In this document: positions 1-10,955 of the stretch, piece by piece
Layout of the letters: every line of letters begins with the position of its first letter
Position numbering within the stretch: the first letter of the stretch is position 1
Assembly: GCA_004123355.1 (NCBI GenBank)
Contig: SCHM01000001.1
Location: 7,078,193 to 7,142,192 of the forward strand
Source: Amphirosellinia nigrospora
Taxonomy: Eukaryota; Ascomycota; Sordariomycetes; Xylariales; Xylariaceae
DNA length: 64,000 nucleotides
Direction: 5' to 3'
Translations under genes and position numbers: made by a program
Notes under the pieces: generated by a model
Databases searched by the model: none
What the model saw: the letters and a program-made list of their open reading frames with translations, nothing else
What the model was told of the DNA's origin: nothing

Positions 1-43
1 TGCCCGGGCTCCCTAATGACCTGAGCTACCCCCCGGCGGCCAG

Positions 44-580
44 GACCATTTAGGGCATCATCGGGACCACGAGGACGACAATGCAACACTTGCTGCGCAA
101 TTAACAGCCATTTTCATTCTCGAATTTGGTGTAGTATTTCACAGCATTTTCATCGGCTTGACGCTTGCCGTCGCAGGTGACGAGTTCAATGTCCTCTTTG
201 TCGTCCTAGTGTTCCACCAGACGTTCGAAGGTCTGGGTCTCGGCTCGCGTCTCGCCATCGCGCCATGGCCCAAGAATAAGAAATGGCTCCCATACCTCCT
301 CGGGCTCGGGTACGCCATTAGCACGCCGGTCTCTATTGCCATCGGCCTCGGTGTCCGCGAGTCGCTACAGCCTAACAGCCCTAGGGCCCTGATTATCAAC
401 GGAATCTTCGACGCTATCAGTGCCGGTATCCTCATCTATACAGGCCTCGTCGAGCTGCTGGCCCACGAATTCATGTTCAACGCACAGATGCGCAACGCCG
501 GCCTGAAGACACAGCTCTTTGCCCTCTTCTGGGTCGCTGCTGGCTCCGCCCTCATGGCTGTGCTGGCCGTCTGGGCTTAG
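44..580 (+). CDS. ZIP-family plasma-membrane zinc transporter, C-terminal part
   Basis: This is the 3' portion of a ZRT1/ZRT2-type ZIP zinc permease, cut by the window start. A His/Asp/Glu-rich stretch (about 47-80) leads into a transmembrane segment containing VVFHSIFIGLTLAV. The next segment contains FHQTFEGLGLGSRLA. The His-Ser and His-x-x-x-Glu-Gly residues in these helices are the metal-binding positions of the ZIP family. Three further hydrophobic segments follow, and the protein ends in MAVLAVWA with TAG at 578-580. The frame meets a stop at 17-19. A branch-like CTAATGAC (13-20) and a CAG at 41-43 suggest that an intron ends there, so the visible exon probably starts at 44. Expected role: zinc uptake across the plasma membrane. 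The family is clear; the exact paralogue is not. Confidence 0.88.
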   Translation, partial: DHLGHHRDHEDDNATLAAQLTAIFILEFGVVFHSIFIGLTLAVAGDEFNVLFVVLVFHQTFEGLGLGSRLAIAPWPKNKKWLPYLLGLGYAISTPVSIAIGLGVRESLQPNSPRALIINGIFDAISAGILIYTGLVELLAHEFMFNAQMRNAGLKTQLFALFWVAAGSALMAVLAVWA

Positions 581-3500
581 ATCAGCCAACCCCCCTCGTT
601 ATGACAAGATAGATTGGATGGATAAGCTCGGTTTTCTTACCAATTCATTGCATGATCACGATACCACTTAGAACGATTTTCCCTCCCCCCTCTCCCTCCG
701 TCCTCTTTCGGGCCACGTAGAGTGCCCGACTTTTTCTTTACAGCAACGTTTATAGGGTCGGTCGGAGTTGGCGGCACAGTGTTTTCTTCATTGACAAGAT
801 ACCCCTCCCGCCACGTCCCATATAATATCTCCAGCATGAAAGTTCAACATGAATTGATTGATCGTTGCACGTCTACGCTAGAGGGCATTTCCTACTTCCC
901 TCCTTTCACGCGCAGTTAACCACACTGCACTATACAGCAGAGCACGGCACGACAATTCAACCTATTGAACGAAATTAGGGTTTGGCAAGGCTCTCTCTCC
1001 AGGCAGGTGACTTCAAAAAGGAACCTCGAATAGGTTAGATAAAACATGTCCTTTTAAATAGAAATTGGAAATCACTCTTACACTCCACTCCTCCCCTATC
1101 TCTCGCGTGATTGGTCTGTAAATATTATGTCTCCAGTAGAATACTGTATAGATCTGGGCTGCGAGTTCGATATTACGATCTGTCAGGTGCACCGGAAAAT
1201 CATAAACTTTTCGAGTATTCGAATATCAATTACGCTTTTCTTAGTTCCAGGTTAGTGCCCCAAGCTTAATTTAGTGTAAGCATTCACTTCTTCGATTTCT
1301 TCGCCATATTGATGGGAAGATAATCGGCAGTCGACAGTCCTGCCAGGGCAATCTTCTTATTCATTGTCACCGAGATAGCTAGCTATGTGACAAGGTTGTG
1401 TTCTTCATTCGTATCTTCTTTTCAGGCCCGTGCCAAATACAACAACGCCATTTAAAAAAAAATAAAACCATCTTTCTCTCCTCTCCTTCGATATTTTGGG
1501 TAGGCAGTGCAAAAAATTCGGTAATAGCGAGATAACATCTCCCACGCATCTTATGTCTCGCCTGTATACAAGAGCAGCGACTACTCTCTGCTAAGAGGAA
1601 TAGCTTAGCAGGCGACCAGCATTTCGAATGGACTCTGCTGTTCTACTAGCTTATCGTCTTCGTCTGGGGTTCAAAATGGAATAGCGGCTTTTAAAAACCG
1701 ACTCGTCGTTGTATTCGACTGGCCGGTGTCGAAATCGTTGGATTCGGAGTGCATCCACAGGCCCAGTCTACGTAAAATATTGGTGGAGGGGACTGTCTGG
1801 CGGTTGTGGGAGTATTGTCTAGCGTGGTCCGGCCTTTCTACAACCTCATATTCCATCTCTTCGATAGCATCGTACGCAGCCCTTGCATAATGGCTCCCGC
1901 TGGCGTAGGCCGCGCTGTGTTCGCTTTTAACGGCTTGTTCTCGATAGTTTTATTTAGCGCGTTTTGCGACACATGACTATAATACTTAAAGTTAGCTTGC
2001 TCGAGAAAAGAAATTCCCGCTTTTAAAACATGTAGCTTAAAACTTATAACTTAGAGAGTTGCTTACGAATGCCTTCTCCCACATCCACCCATTCATCATC
2101 CTCTACAGCTTCACCTTCCTCAATGCTAACCGATAACTGGTCGGGTACTCGTAGGTTGGACGTGAACGCTGGGTGAATGTATAGTCCAGTATTCGTCAGC
2201 CGTAACGGAGTTTTGAAAAGAATTCCCGTCGTATCCTGGAAACTCGAATACTGGGGTCTTCTTCTTGTAGGATGATAGCAGCTCGTCTGGGTTCTCTGGT
2301 GTCCACTGAGCTGCTCTCCAAGAAGACTGCGGTCGCCGCAAAATCGGCCGTTGTACTGGCGTGACAGGTACAGCGGCATCTTCCGTGGGGAGTTCATCTA
2401 CAACCTCTTCTGCCTGTTCCCTTGCTTCCTGGTATAGTGGTTCATCTTCGGCACCCCGAAAAAACATCTCCTACAATGTCTAATCTTCTGACCTTCGATA
2501 CGAACTTGTATCGGGCCAACGCCTCGAGAACCGAATATAACAAAACATATGCCAGTATATTGGCTAAGCTTGTTGAGGAATACAAGACATGTACGACAGG
2601 GCTCTGAATCGATTGTAACAAAAGCGGTCCTCAGGTCTCCGAGGTCCTTGTTCCTCAGACGTTTCAGCTGACTTATGAGGTTTCTCTCAGACTCGTCGGC
2701 AAGCTCAGGCTCTCCTCGAAGGAGGTGAAGTACGAACCACTAGCAACAGAGTCAGAGAGATGCTCCTCACCGTCACACGGTTCCGGGTTTTACACTCACG
2801 CAACCCAGTAAAACCTCCACATGGCCTGTTTAGTAGTCTTAAGTCAGTTGCTGATTATGTCGAGACGATGCATATAAGATTCCAGAGTACTGACCCGCAT
2901 GCGCTCGGCCTACCTGATGGGGTAAAATAGGATGGCCGGCGTTGTCCCGTATATTTTTAGCGAACTTGAATTTTATCTGCTTTGCTATATGGTCTGTTGA
3001 ACATTTAAGTTAGGGATCGCGGTGGCCGGCAAGTAACCCAAATACTTACGTACTAGAATAATTAGAGTTAGTTGTCGCCATCTCATGTGTGATTCGTGTG
3101 AAGGTTTGAGAGGCTCCGGACCACATCTTCGCCCCAAAGGAAAGCTTACAAGCTAATTCATTCCATTTGAACGTGTCGAGACAGTGTCTTCACGTTTTGA
3201 CCCACTTGTATATCCAGAATGGGCACTCACTGTCAGATATTAAGAGTCAGAGATTACCATTCATTGAAAAGTTGATGCAGAAATACTCACTAAGTATCTT
3301 GCCACTATTTTTAGTGGTGATAGTACCGATAGTCTTCGACTTATCTAGCTTTATGCCTGCTTCGATTTCAAGCACCTTCTTATAGACCTGGATTTTTGTT
3401 CCCTTTTTGCCTAAGTAGTGGTCGAATAATCCGAGGTCCCTCGGCGATCGTCAGGTGCGGTGTGCGCCATATTGCGTCAAGAGATGACAAGGGACGATGA

Positions 3501-4809
3501 TGGCAAGGCAGGTAGATATCTGGGATGCGTAAAATGTAAGATGGTTCAAACTGGAGATGTGGCTGGAGCCCAAGGCTTGTGGGTGAGTAGTTGATACCTC
3601 TGGGCGAGGGAACACATACTGGAGAAGTGACAGGTAGATAGGGAAGGAATAGGTGTTTACCGGCGAGTTGTACGCGAAGACTGATAGAAGTGCTCGATGG
3701 TCGTGAGATAGGTATGAGAAATGGAAGCTACTAACCGTCTAGGGGGATGGACTCGGTTGGGAAGGACCCTGTCTAGGTATGGTAGGCCTAGATAAGTCCC
3801 CGGGAGCTTTGAAAAGAGTGATAGAACGTAGGTGGGACGAGACTTCGGAATGGGATGGGATGTATAAAGCTTAAGTAGGCGATAATGGGTCGTGGGTTCT
3901 AGATTTACATCACCTTTATTGTTAAGGCATATAAGTGGTTGCGAAGTAGGGGAGTGTTTTCGAGGAGGTTGCCCAACTTATTGGTGTTGAATAGAGAACG
4001 CAAAGCATAGAACCTTGGATGTTGGGTTGTGCCTTAGGTATACCTAGGTAGAGAGTGGGAGGAGCCTTGAGCAACGGGTGGAATCTTGGATAGTGAAGGT
4101 AGGTACCTACCTAGGTATTATATTAATATCTGTGTCAGGTAGGAAGTTGACTACTTCTTTTTTGTGAGACGTTTAAATGTAGGCAGGCGGAAGGCATATA
4201 GATATATATAGGTAGGTACCTTGAGTACAAATATTAAGATACCTTAGCTCACCTCAGTGCTAACAATATTGCACCTACCTGCGTCTGTAGTCCTTGGTGT
4301 AGTGTGCGGATCGGGAAGGTGTGGTCTGGTGTGGCCCTGCGAATAACAGCACCCAACCAGCATCTGTGTCTCCTATATAACAAGTCACGCGGAGAAAAAG
4401 GATAGATAATAGGTCTGAGATATTGGCTTGAGCAGCTATCTGGGCAACATGCCAGCCAGCCATGAACCCTCAAGGTGCGCCTGTATGTTACGCAAGACCA
4501 TACTATTAGTAGGTACTAGCACTAATATCCATGGATGGCAAGCAAAGCGACTTTTATAGTGAGGCAGGTGTAGTTGATGGCGGTCGTTCTTTAACGAGCT
4601 AATGTTTCGACGCGGACCCAACTAAATATTCGTGTGGACGTGCGGATATAGGACCGCACCTTCTATTTAAGATCTCGATATCTTCCTCGCACTAGGCTCC
4701 CAGCTCCTGACGTGGTGAAACAGCTGAACTGGACTGTCGCGTGGCGGCGCTTTCGCCCAAACAGCATGGGGGCTCTGAAATAGACGCATATAATAGAGTG
4801 ACTGGTAGG
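581..4809. other. Gene-poor stretch between the ZIP gene and LSM3
   Basis: No gene that I recognise. Between 1670 and 2610 there are several overlapping short open frames on both strands (for example minus 2126-2467 and plus 2422-2607), rich in charged residues and without a known motif. They may be a decayed gene or element. From 4020 to 4230 the sequence is dense in TACCTAGGTA and AGGTAGGTACC palindromes, with perfect TACCTAGGTA at 4041-4050 and 4108-4117. Confidence 0.6.
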
Positions 4810-5288
4810 TCATGATGAGTTCTGAGGAGAGACCAAAACGACACTATCGCCTAAGGAGGGGGGAGGGGAGTTAGTCACGGTGAGTCCTGGCCAACTATAT
4901 AGGGCATTCATTCGACTGCCTACCTCGGACAAATAACATCTCAGACTTTTTGGTAATTGTCTGTAGGTAGTGTAAGCATGTGTAATAAAATGAAAAGGTG
5001 GTCATATGGCTCACCTTGATGTCTTCCTCTTCCTCCTCCTCTTCATCGACGACGTAAATAGTCTCTACTACATCGCCCAGCACAAGATTCATGTGGCTAT
5101 CGTAGGCCTGAGAGTTGATTAGTAAGGGACCACACCACAGTGAAGAGGGGCTGGTGAGCGCACGTATAAGCGACCTTTAATTCTCGATCTCCGCGGAGCT
5201 TTACAAACACAACCTCATCGAGCAGGAGACGCACGAGGTCAAGAGGCTCCGATACAGAGCCCGTCGGGCCCTCTTCCACGTCGGCCAT
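4810..5288 (-). CDS. LSM3: U6 snRNA-associated Sm-like protein LSm3
   Basis: LSm3 is one subunit of the Lsm2-8 ring that binds the 3' end of U6 snRNA in the nucleus, and of the Lsm1-7 ring in cytoplasmic mRNA decay. Four exons can be read: a first exon starting [19 protein letters not shown] (ATG at 5288), an exon [18 protein letters not shown] plus an acidic run of glutamates, an exon [13 protein letters not shown], and a short last exon reading [12 protein letters not shown] with its stop at 4810. This gives the Sm1 core and the Sm2 motif ([14 protein letters not shown]). Introns have GT..AG ends, and the last has a CTAAC-like branch site. The first exon runs into LK followed by GRL one base out of frame at about 5174-5178 (an A/G run), so a single-base deletion is apparent. 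Since the gene should be essential, sequence error is the likeliest cause. The short size fits the family. Confidence 0.88.
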
Positions 5289-5614
5289 AATCAAGGTACT
5301 GTGCTGAAATCGGAGATTAGAGACTGGACTTTGGGAGGTTGCTTTGTATATGTCGAGGCTTGTTCCCGCCGGTATATCGAAGATGGTCGTCTAGAACTGC
5401 TCATTAACCCAATTGAGTCCTCGTTGTTCTTGGCTTGGCAGTGAGTAAAGAAGTTGGTAGCTTAGTGGGGGCTGGTGCATACCTAGGTAGGTATGAATGT
5501 GCTTGGCAAATCAACCTACCCCGGACCCACCATGTACAGAGGTACTATGCCTTCAATCACCTTGCAGATATCTGCCTCAGCCTGAGGACAAACCCTACGA
5601 TCATTCACTCAGGT
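5289..5614. other. Divergent promoter region, LSM3 / ATPase-expression factor
   Basis: About 330 bases between two divergent starts. It contains a perfect TACCTAGGTA palindrome at 5480-5489 extended by GGTATG. No coding signal that I trust. Confidence 0.5.
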
Positions 5615-7836
5615 ATGTTGTCGGGTGTCGCAAAGGCCGAGAATCGCGGCTGCCGTGTTCTTCTTCAGCGAGCACCTAGGGGCACCCCTCGAGTATCTTG
5701 ACCCTACGACTCCGTCGATTTTCCTCCCACCATAAAGCGCCTCGCCCACGAGCACCATATATCTCGCCTCTCGATACCTCCCCCCAGTGCAGGCGAACCA
5801 TCCACAACACCCGAGCTTCCGCTACGCCACGCCACATTCCCCGCCCTCTCTCCTTTCTCAAGACGCCATTGCCCTTGTCCAATCGCTACTCCTACACGCC
5901 GATACGAACAACCCACGAGGGCCGAGCATCTCGACCAGCCTCGCAGCTCCAACGCGTCTTTGACCGACGGTCTAACTGAGGCCCATCATGCCACTACCGG
6001 CACTCAGCCTGCGGAGCCCTTTGGAGGCGCTCTGCAGGCGATGCGGGATGGAGACACTCACGAACTCCTGTCCCGTTTGCATGTGATCGAGCGCATGAGC
6101 GGGAAGAGCTCCAAGATGCTGCCGCGACGATTCCTAGGACCACGTTTACTGAGTTCTTCCGTGCTCTTGATCCTCTGCGTGTTGCTCAGGATTGTGATCC
6201 AATCGATGAGACTCAGACGCCTATGGGCATGTTCAAGATGCTCAATATGGAGTCGAGCATGGATGACTGGGGCGTGCGGAAGCTGTATACGCGGCTTCTG
6301 CAGCGCCTCCTCATCCTCATGAGTTTTCTGAAGACTACTGACTATCCATTGCATCCGGAAGAGTACATTTCGTTATTCCGCTGTGCTGGTGCTTCTTCTG
6401 ACGTTCATGGTGTGGGCACAATTTGGAATGACTTCGTCTCGGGACCAGCCCGTGTATGGCAGAATAGTGAAATGTACACTGAATATATCAAGGCGCGGTT
6501 CTTGACTGAACCTCTATACACGAACTATCAGAAGATAGCGAGGATGGTCACTCCGCGAAACTTACATCGATCGCGTTTGATAGTACGTGAGCTCCGAAAA
6601 CGACGCTTGGACCTCCTACGCCTGAAGGTTAGATTGAGGAAGTCGCGATTCTATCTGAATAAAGACGTGGGACATGTGGAGGAGCTGATGAGAGCGCTCC
6701 GAGGCAACCGCCCGGCAGTAGCGCTATATCGGACAGTCATAGGGACAAATAGCTTTCGCCTGGATGAGAACATCATGTGTGCCCTGTTGATTGCTATAGG
6801 CCGCTCTGGTTCATTACGATTTATTGGCACCGAAATCATGCAAAAATACTTCGGCATTAGGACGCCGCATCCCTTTCCTCGCGAACCCGAGAGTGAAGGG
6901 GCCAGTAACTTTCACTGGCATGAACCTCCTCGTATCACGCCCACGGTCCGTCTGATGCGAGCTGTCGTGGAAACGTACGGCTCTAACGCGGAGATCCGTG
7001 TCGCTGTCCAGCTGGTCGAGCACCTGTCAAATAAGCACAATATCCCTATACCTCCCGACGTCTGGCAAGATTTGTTGGAGTGGACATACATCATGAGTAC
7101 ACCACCAGCGTCCACCGCATGGGAAATAGCCAATTTAAATTTCAAGATCCCAAGCCCTGTGGCCGTGGAGATGATTTGCAATGCTATGGCCTCTCCTCCT
7201 TACAACATGATTCCTAATTTTAAGAATTATGATCTGCTTATCAGGAGTCTCATTGGCCGAAGTAGTGAGGATTGGACACCAGCCTTGTCACATATGAGAG
7301 TGGCCATCGCGTTGTACAATCAGCAATGCCGGGAATACGAGGCGGCCGTATTCGAGTATACGCAACATCTGCGTGATGGTATCACCTCTAGCACAGTACT
7401 CCTCCGCTTTGAGCGCGCGCGATTCAAGAAGCAACGCATGTGGTACGATATCTCACTATGGTGCCGCATGCTCCTTAAACGCGTTCCATCCTCCGAGGAT
7501 AGCCCCGTGCCGTACCCGCTTGTCCCTGCTTTCCTCCGAGAGTTCCGGCCTTTTCTGAAGAACCCTGTCGAATACGAAACACCGACAGGTCACGTCTTGC
7601 TTGTTGACCCGGCCCTCGAGACTTTCAAAGTCATCGAGACTGAGACCATCGTCCAAGACCTGCCGATGATGAACATGACAGGCATATGGTCAACTAAGGC
7701 CCTCCGCAGCGGGAAAGTGAGAGTCCTTTCCAGCCATTCGCTTGCCAAGTTCCGACCGTCCAAGCTTAAAGACCCGCTGAGCCTCCTTGCACCACAGGAC
7801 GACACGTTCGTTGCTCCTGGTAATACAGCCTCGTGA
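5615..7836 (+). CDS. Mitochondrial ATPase-expression (Aep2/ATP13-type) factor, N-terminus disrupted
   Basis: A long open frame covers 5980-7836, with convincing protein from about 6100 (TIPRTTFTEFFRALDPLR) to the end. It is rich in Arg and Leu, mostly helical in character, and includes a region around VQLVEHLSNKHNIPIPPDVW and IPNFKNYDLLIRSLI that resembles the ATP13/Aep2 family of mitochondrial mRNA-specific expression factors related to PPR proteins. Such proteins act in the matrix on ATP synthase mRNAs. The N-terminus, expected to be an Arg-rich presequence, is spread over three frames between 5615 and about 6100: MLSGVAKAENRGCR in one, an RRTIHNTRAS stretch in the next, then SLLSQDAIALVQSLLL, then TEAHHATTGTQPAEPF. 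A TGA lies at 5699-5701. Each frame change fits one missing base. The start at 5615 is the best ATG I can see. The family call rests on memory of conserved segments. Confidence 0.55.
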
Positions 7837-8244
7837 AGCTACTTCATGGTAACCCTGCCTTTTAGCGCGCACAGCAATCGTGTATTTCCGGACGAGAAAT
7901 TATCATGTTTTACTGTATTCTGTGAATGTTATGTACAAGATTTGTTACCTAGATGAGATGATTTACAATCGTCGAGACGGGGCCCATCTCGATCCCCGTG
8001 GTTGAACTTAGCTGAGTGGCCAGGCTGCGATGTTGTATAACGATGTGATGGCCTAATGCATATCATGAAGTTGGATATATCACCACCGCGAAAATGGCAA
8101 CAGTGACTTTTGCCAAGGCCATCTCATGATGACATGGCGACGCAAACGCATTCATGTTGATAGTCACTTCTGCTTCCCTTCTTCCTGGATTGGTCCACAG
8201 GCCCGCAGATATCCAACGCCATCATCATTTGCGTGTCGAATGCA
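7837..8244. other. Convergent 3' intergenic region
   Basis: The 3' ends of the ATPase-expression factor (+) and GPI12 (-) face each other here. Nothing is seen beyond presumed 3' UTR sequence. Confidence 0.5.
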
Positions 8245-9331
8245 TCATACCTTGATATGTTCAAGCCGCAGGTCGTTGATGTACATATATCGGCTCAGCA
8301 ATATCCAGCCCCAGCGGTACCACACCATCTGGCTCTGGTGCGCCTGTGTCATGGCCCGTCGCGCGGTCCCGTAGGTCTGGTACCCGCCGAATAGCACGTT
8401 CATATTGATCAACGTGCCCGGATTGCCCTTGTCGCTCTTGCGCCGCTCGCCGCGACGAGTGAGACAAGCAAGGTCAAAGCGGCGTCGAAGAAGCCGGCGT
8501 ACTTGCGCAACAGGCCTACCGAGGTGAGGGTGTAGAGGTCCACGGGCGACGCCAACCCGGCTTTCCACGCAGAAGTGCCTCGATGAAAGCCCGCGCGCCG
8601 TGGTATAACGAGATGTGGTTCGGTGCGAGGACACGCCTGACTTGTCGAAGGTTATGAGGGCGTCGATGGCGGCGGTCGGAGCCTCGTCGCGCGAGCTCTT
8701 TGGGATGTTTGGTAGGAATGCGCTGGATAGAAGTGCGGATACACGGCCGGCGTCCCAGGTTATGGTCATGGAGTCGGGGAAGTCCCTATGGTTTGTGTGT
8801 GCGGTTAGTGCTTGTGTTGTTTCCATTGCGCTAGCTGGGCTGGATTGCGCCAGCTTGTCTCCAAATACAACGACGGCCTAGAATCATTTCCACACCACAA
8901 CGACGGAGGAGGCTGGAATGCCGGAGCAGGGCAGGACCTACTACTTAGCCTAGATTAAAATATCGGGTACTCACGGGCTGTCCATGACGAAGACATCGTC
9001 CTCTTGTCGTAGGCCCAGGAGCATTGCGCTCTTGACCAACTCGCGTTTGCGCGTCTCGCCCAGACCATCTGCATTCCCCGTGCTCAACACAATATCTTGA
9101 CATGATTTCCGGCCTCGGGCGAGTCAGAGCGAGGACGGTGGGTGAGAAGAACATGGCCTCATCATCCGGGTGGGCGATGAGGAGACATATTCGCTTGTTG
9201 CGCAGGGTGGCAAATCGTGCTTGGGTGGTGGAGGCGGTGCAGGTGTAGACGAGCGGCAGCACGCCCAAGACGATGACCGGGACGCTGGCGGCGACGCTGG
9301 CGACGGTAACGAGGTCCATGGTAAGGTCCAT
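8245..9331 (-). CDS. GPI12: N-acetylglucosaminyl-phosphatidylinositol de-N-acetylase (PIG-L)
   Basis: This enzyme removes the acetyl group from GlcNAc-PI, the second step of GPI-anchor synthesis, at the ER membrane. The N-terminus has a hydrophobic helix (VASVAASVPVIVLGVLPLVY), followed by the PIG-L metal-binding motif in ICLLIAHPDDEAMFF. The second conserved block reads STGNADGLGETRKREL. After an intron of about 180 nt (branch CACTAACC, acceptor ATAG) comes DFPDSMTITWDA, then the ITFDKSGVSSH block and a C-terminal part with NPGTLINMNVLFGGYQTYG. The frame must be restored at several sites (about 9117, 9086, 8620, 8556 and 8450). Each fits loss of one base in short runs such as GGG, CAAC or GGTT. 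Two in-frame ATGs exist (9331 and 9319). Family certain; integrity uncertain. Confidence 0.88.
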
Positions 9332-10155
9332 GGTATGGTGTCTTTTCCCTTCTTCCCTTGTGTGGAGAGATGCCGAGGTAGCTTAGACGAGTCTTTCAAT
9401 CGAGTACAGGACGGTAGGGAAGAACTTTGATGTATGGAGCAACAACAGCCTCGCAAACAGAGTTCGGTTCGGTGGCAGCAACCCCTCACCGCTCTTAAAA
9501 CTACCTAAAAATACTTAGTACAAGGACAAGCGATCGCAGACCCAGCTTAGCCCATTAGCTCGCGGTCATCGACCTGTGCTACCCAAGGCACTACCCAAGA
9601 CACTACCCAAGGTACAAGGAACGCGACCAGAGATACGACCCATACCGGCAGCCCAATCTGGGGAAATGCCCAATCAAAACGCAGACCGGGACCAGTCCCG
9701 ATCCCGGCCGATCCCGCGGAGGGCAGCTTGAGGAGGGAGATGGTTCCAATAACGCATGGATTTGGGCGGGAGAATAGTGAAACAAAGGTCACGATGGACT
9801 GATCATGATACCTGAGAGGCGGGGTCCTGGGCTGGAGCGGTACAGCTACGGCAAGATACAAGCCATACAAGTTAAGCCGTGGCAGTTGCAGGGAATGAAT
9901 GCAACCCCCTGCCCCTGCCTCCTGCTCTGCCCAAGATCAAGTGCATTGAGCCCCACCTCATCTGCTAGTACCTCGAAGTACTGGTACGTGCACCGAGAGT
10001 GGCTTTGGGACCTGCATGACTTGTTGAGGATACCTAGCACAAATCCCGTGTCTGCATTCGTCCCGTCTCCAAGAATCCACCGTCATACTAAAGTAGTCAC
10101 TCGTACTTACTAGTTAGCATACACACTCAACGCCGTTTTTCCTGAGTTGCCCAGC
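9332..10155. promoter_or_regulatory. Shared upstream region of GPI12 (-) and a membrane protein gene (+)
   Basis: About 820 bases between two divergent start codons, so it must hold both promoters. Tandem CACTACCCAAG-like units lie at about 9588-9615. I see no defined transcription factor site. Confidence 0.5.
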
Positions 10156-10899
10156 ATGGTCCGGACCCGGAAAGAAAGAAAAGCAGCTGCCGACATCAAG
10201 CTTGCGCTGCCCGATCGATCCGCGCCCTCCGAAGCGACCTTGCTCGACTTGGCCCAGGAGCGCAATCTATTCGACCTGGCCGATCAACATCCGGCCAACA
10301 GACGTACAAAGCGAAGTCGCACTGGGGAAGGAGCTGGTGGTGATGGTGGTGACGATGACGAAGACGATGACGGAGCACTGTCGCCCACCGCCGACAGGGT
10401 CATGGAGGCTCTCCTCTGGACCGTCAGCTTGGCCATGCTCCATTTCACCCTCGACGTTCTCGTACAACACCAATACGCCATGGAGATCTCGTGGCCTCAG
10501 ATCATATCACGCGCATTGGTGGCTCTACTTGGTATGATAAGAACGCCCCAGTGACGGCTTCCGTTCATTTGAAGCTAACCGCGTGACCTTTATAGTTTTT
10601 TTTGCCTTTTTCTACGTACTCCATCCTCATACATCATCGCCCGTCCTACTACCCGGTCTGCCGCTGAAATTCCAAGATCCGCTTCGACAAACTATATTCT
10701 TCGTCGCGAGCACCGCCTCCGGCTGCTACCTGATCGACATATCTAATAACCACGGGTACTTGTATGTTATGAAGCAGTCCCCGCCCTTGGGTGTCTCTGG
10801 GTCTGGTCCGTCATTGAGCTTAATCTCGCCCCGGCTGTTGCCTCTTTAGCTATTGCTGGCGGCTTCTTTTACCAGGGCGGCTACTCCCTGAAACTCTGA
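10156..10899 (+). CDS. Small fungal membrane protein, two exons (DUF7719-like)
   Basis: Exon 1 encodes a basic start (MVRTRKERKAAADIKLALP), an acidic Gly/Asp-rich linker (GGDGGDDDEDDDG) and a hydrophobic helix (LLWTVSLAMLHFTLDVL). The intron at 10532-10595 has donor GTATGA, branch GCTAACC and acceptor ATAG. Exon 2 begins VFFAFFYVLHPH and continues through ASTASGCYLIDISNNHGYLY and MKQSPPLGV. The frame then needs one added base at about 10793-10800 to read LWVWSVIELNLAPAVASLAI and end GGYSLKL, stop 10897-10899. The result is a protein of roughly 225 residues with about four membrane helices. It resembles an uncharacterised fungal family (I believe DUF7719); function unknown. The ATG at 10156 is preferred because the basic MVRTRK start is typical of that family. 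Confidence 0.72.
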
Positions 10900-10955
10900 T
10901 CAATAATTCTGCCTCCCAAGCAACCGCCAAACTTGCCGGGATATCTCCCTCCGCT

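Noticed and set aside
5699-5701. Stop-codon readthrough at the TGA in the mitochondrial factor
   Set aside because: The following bases (CCC) are not a known leaky context, and the frame also shifts nearby, so a sequence error or intron is more likely.
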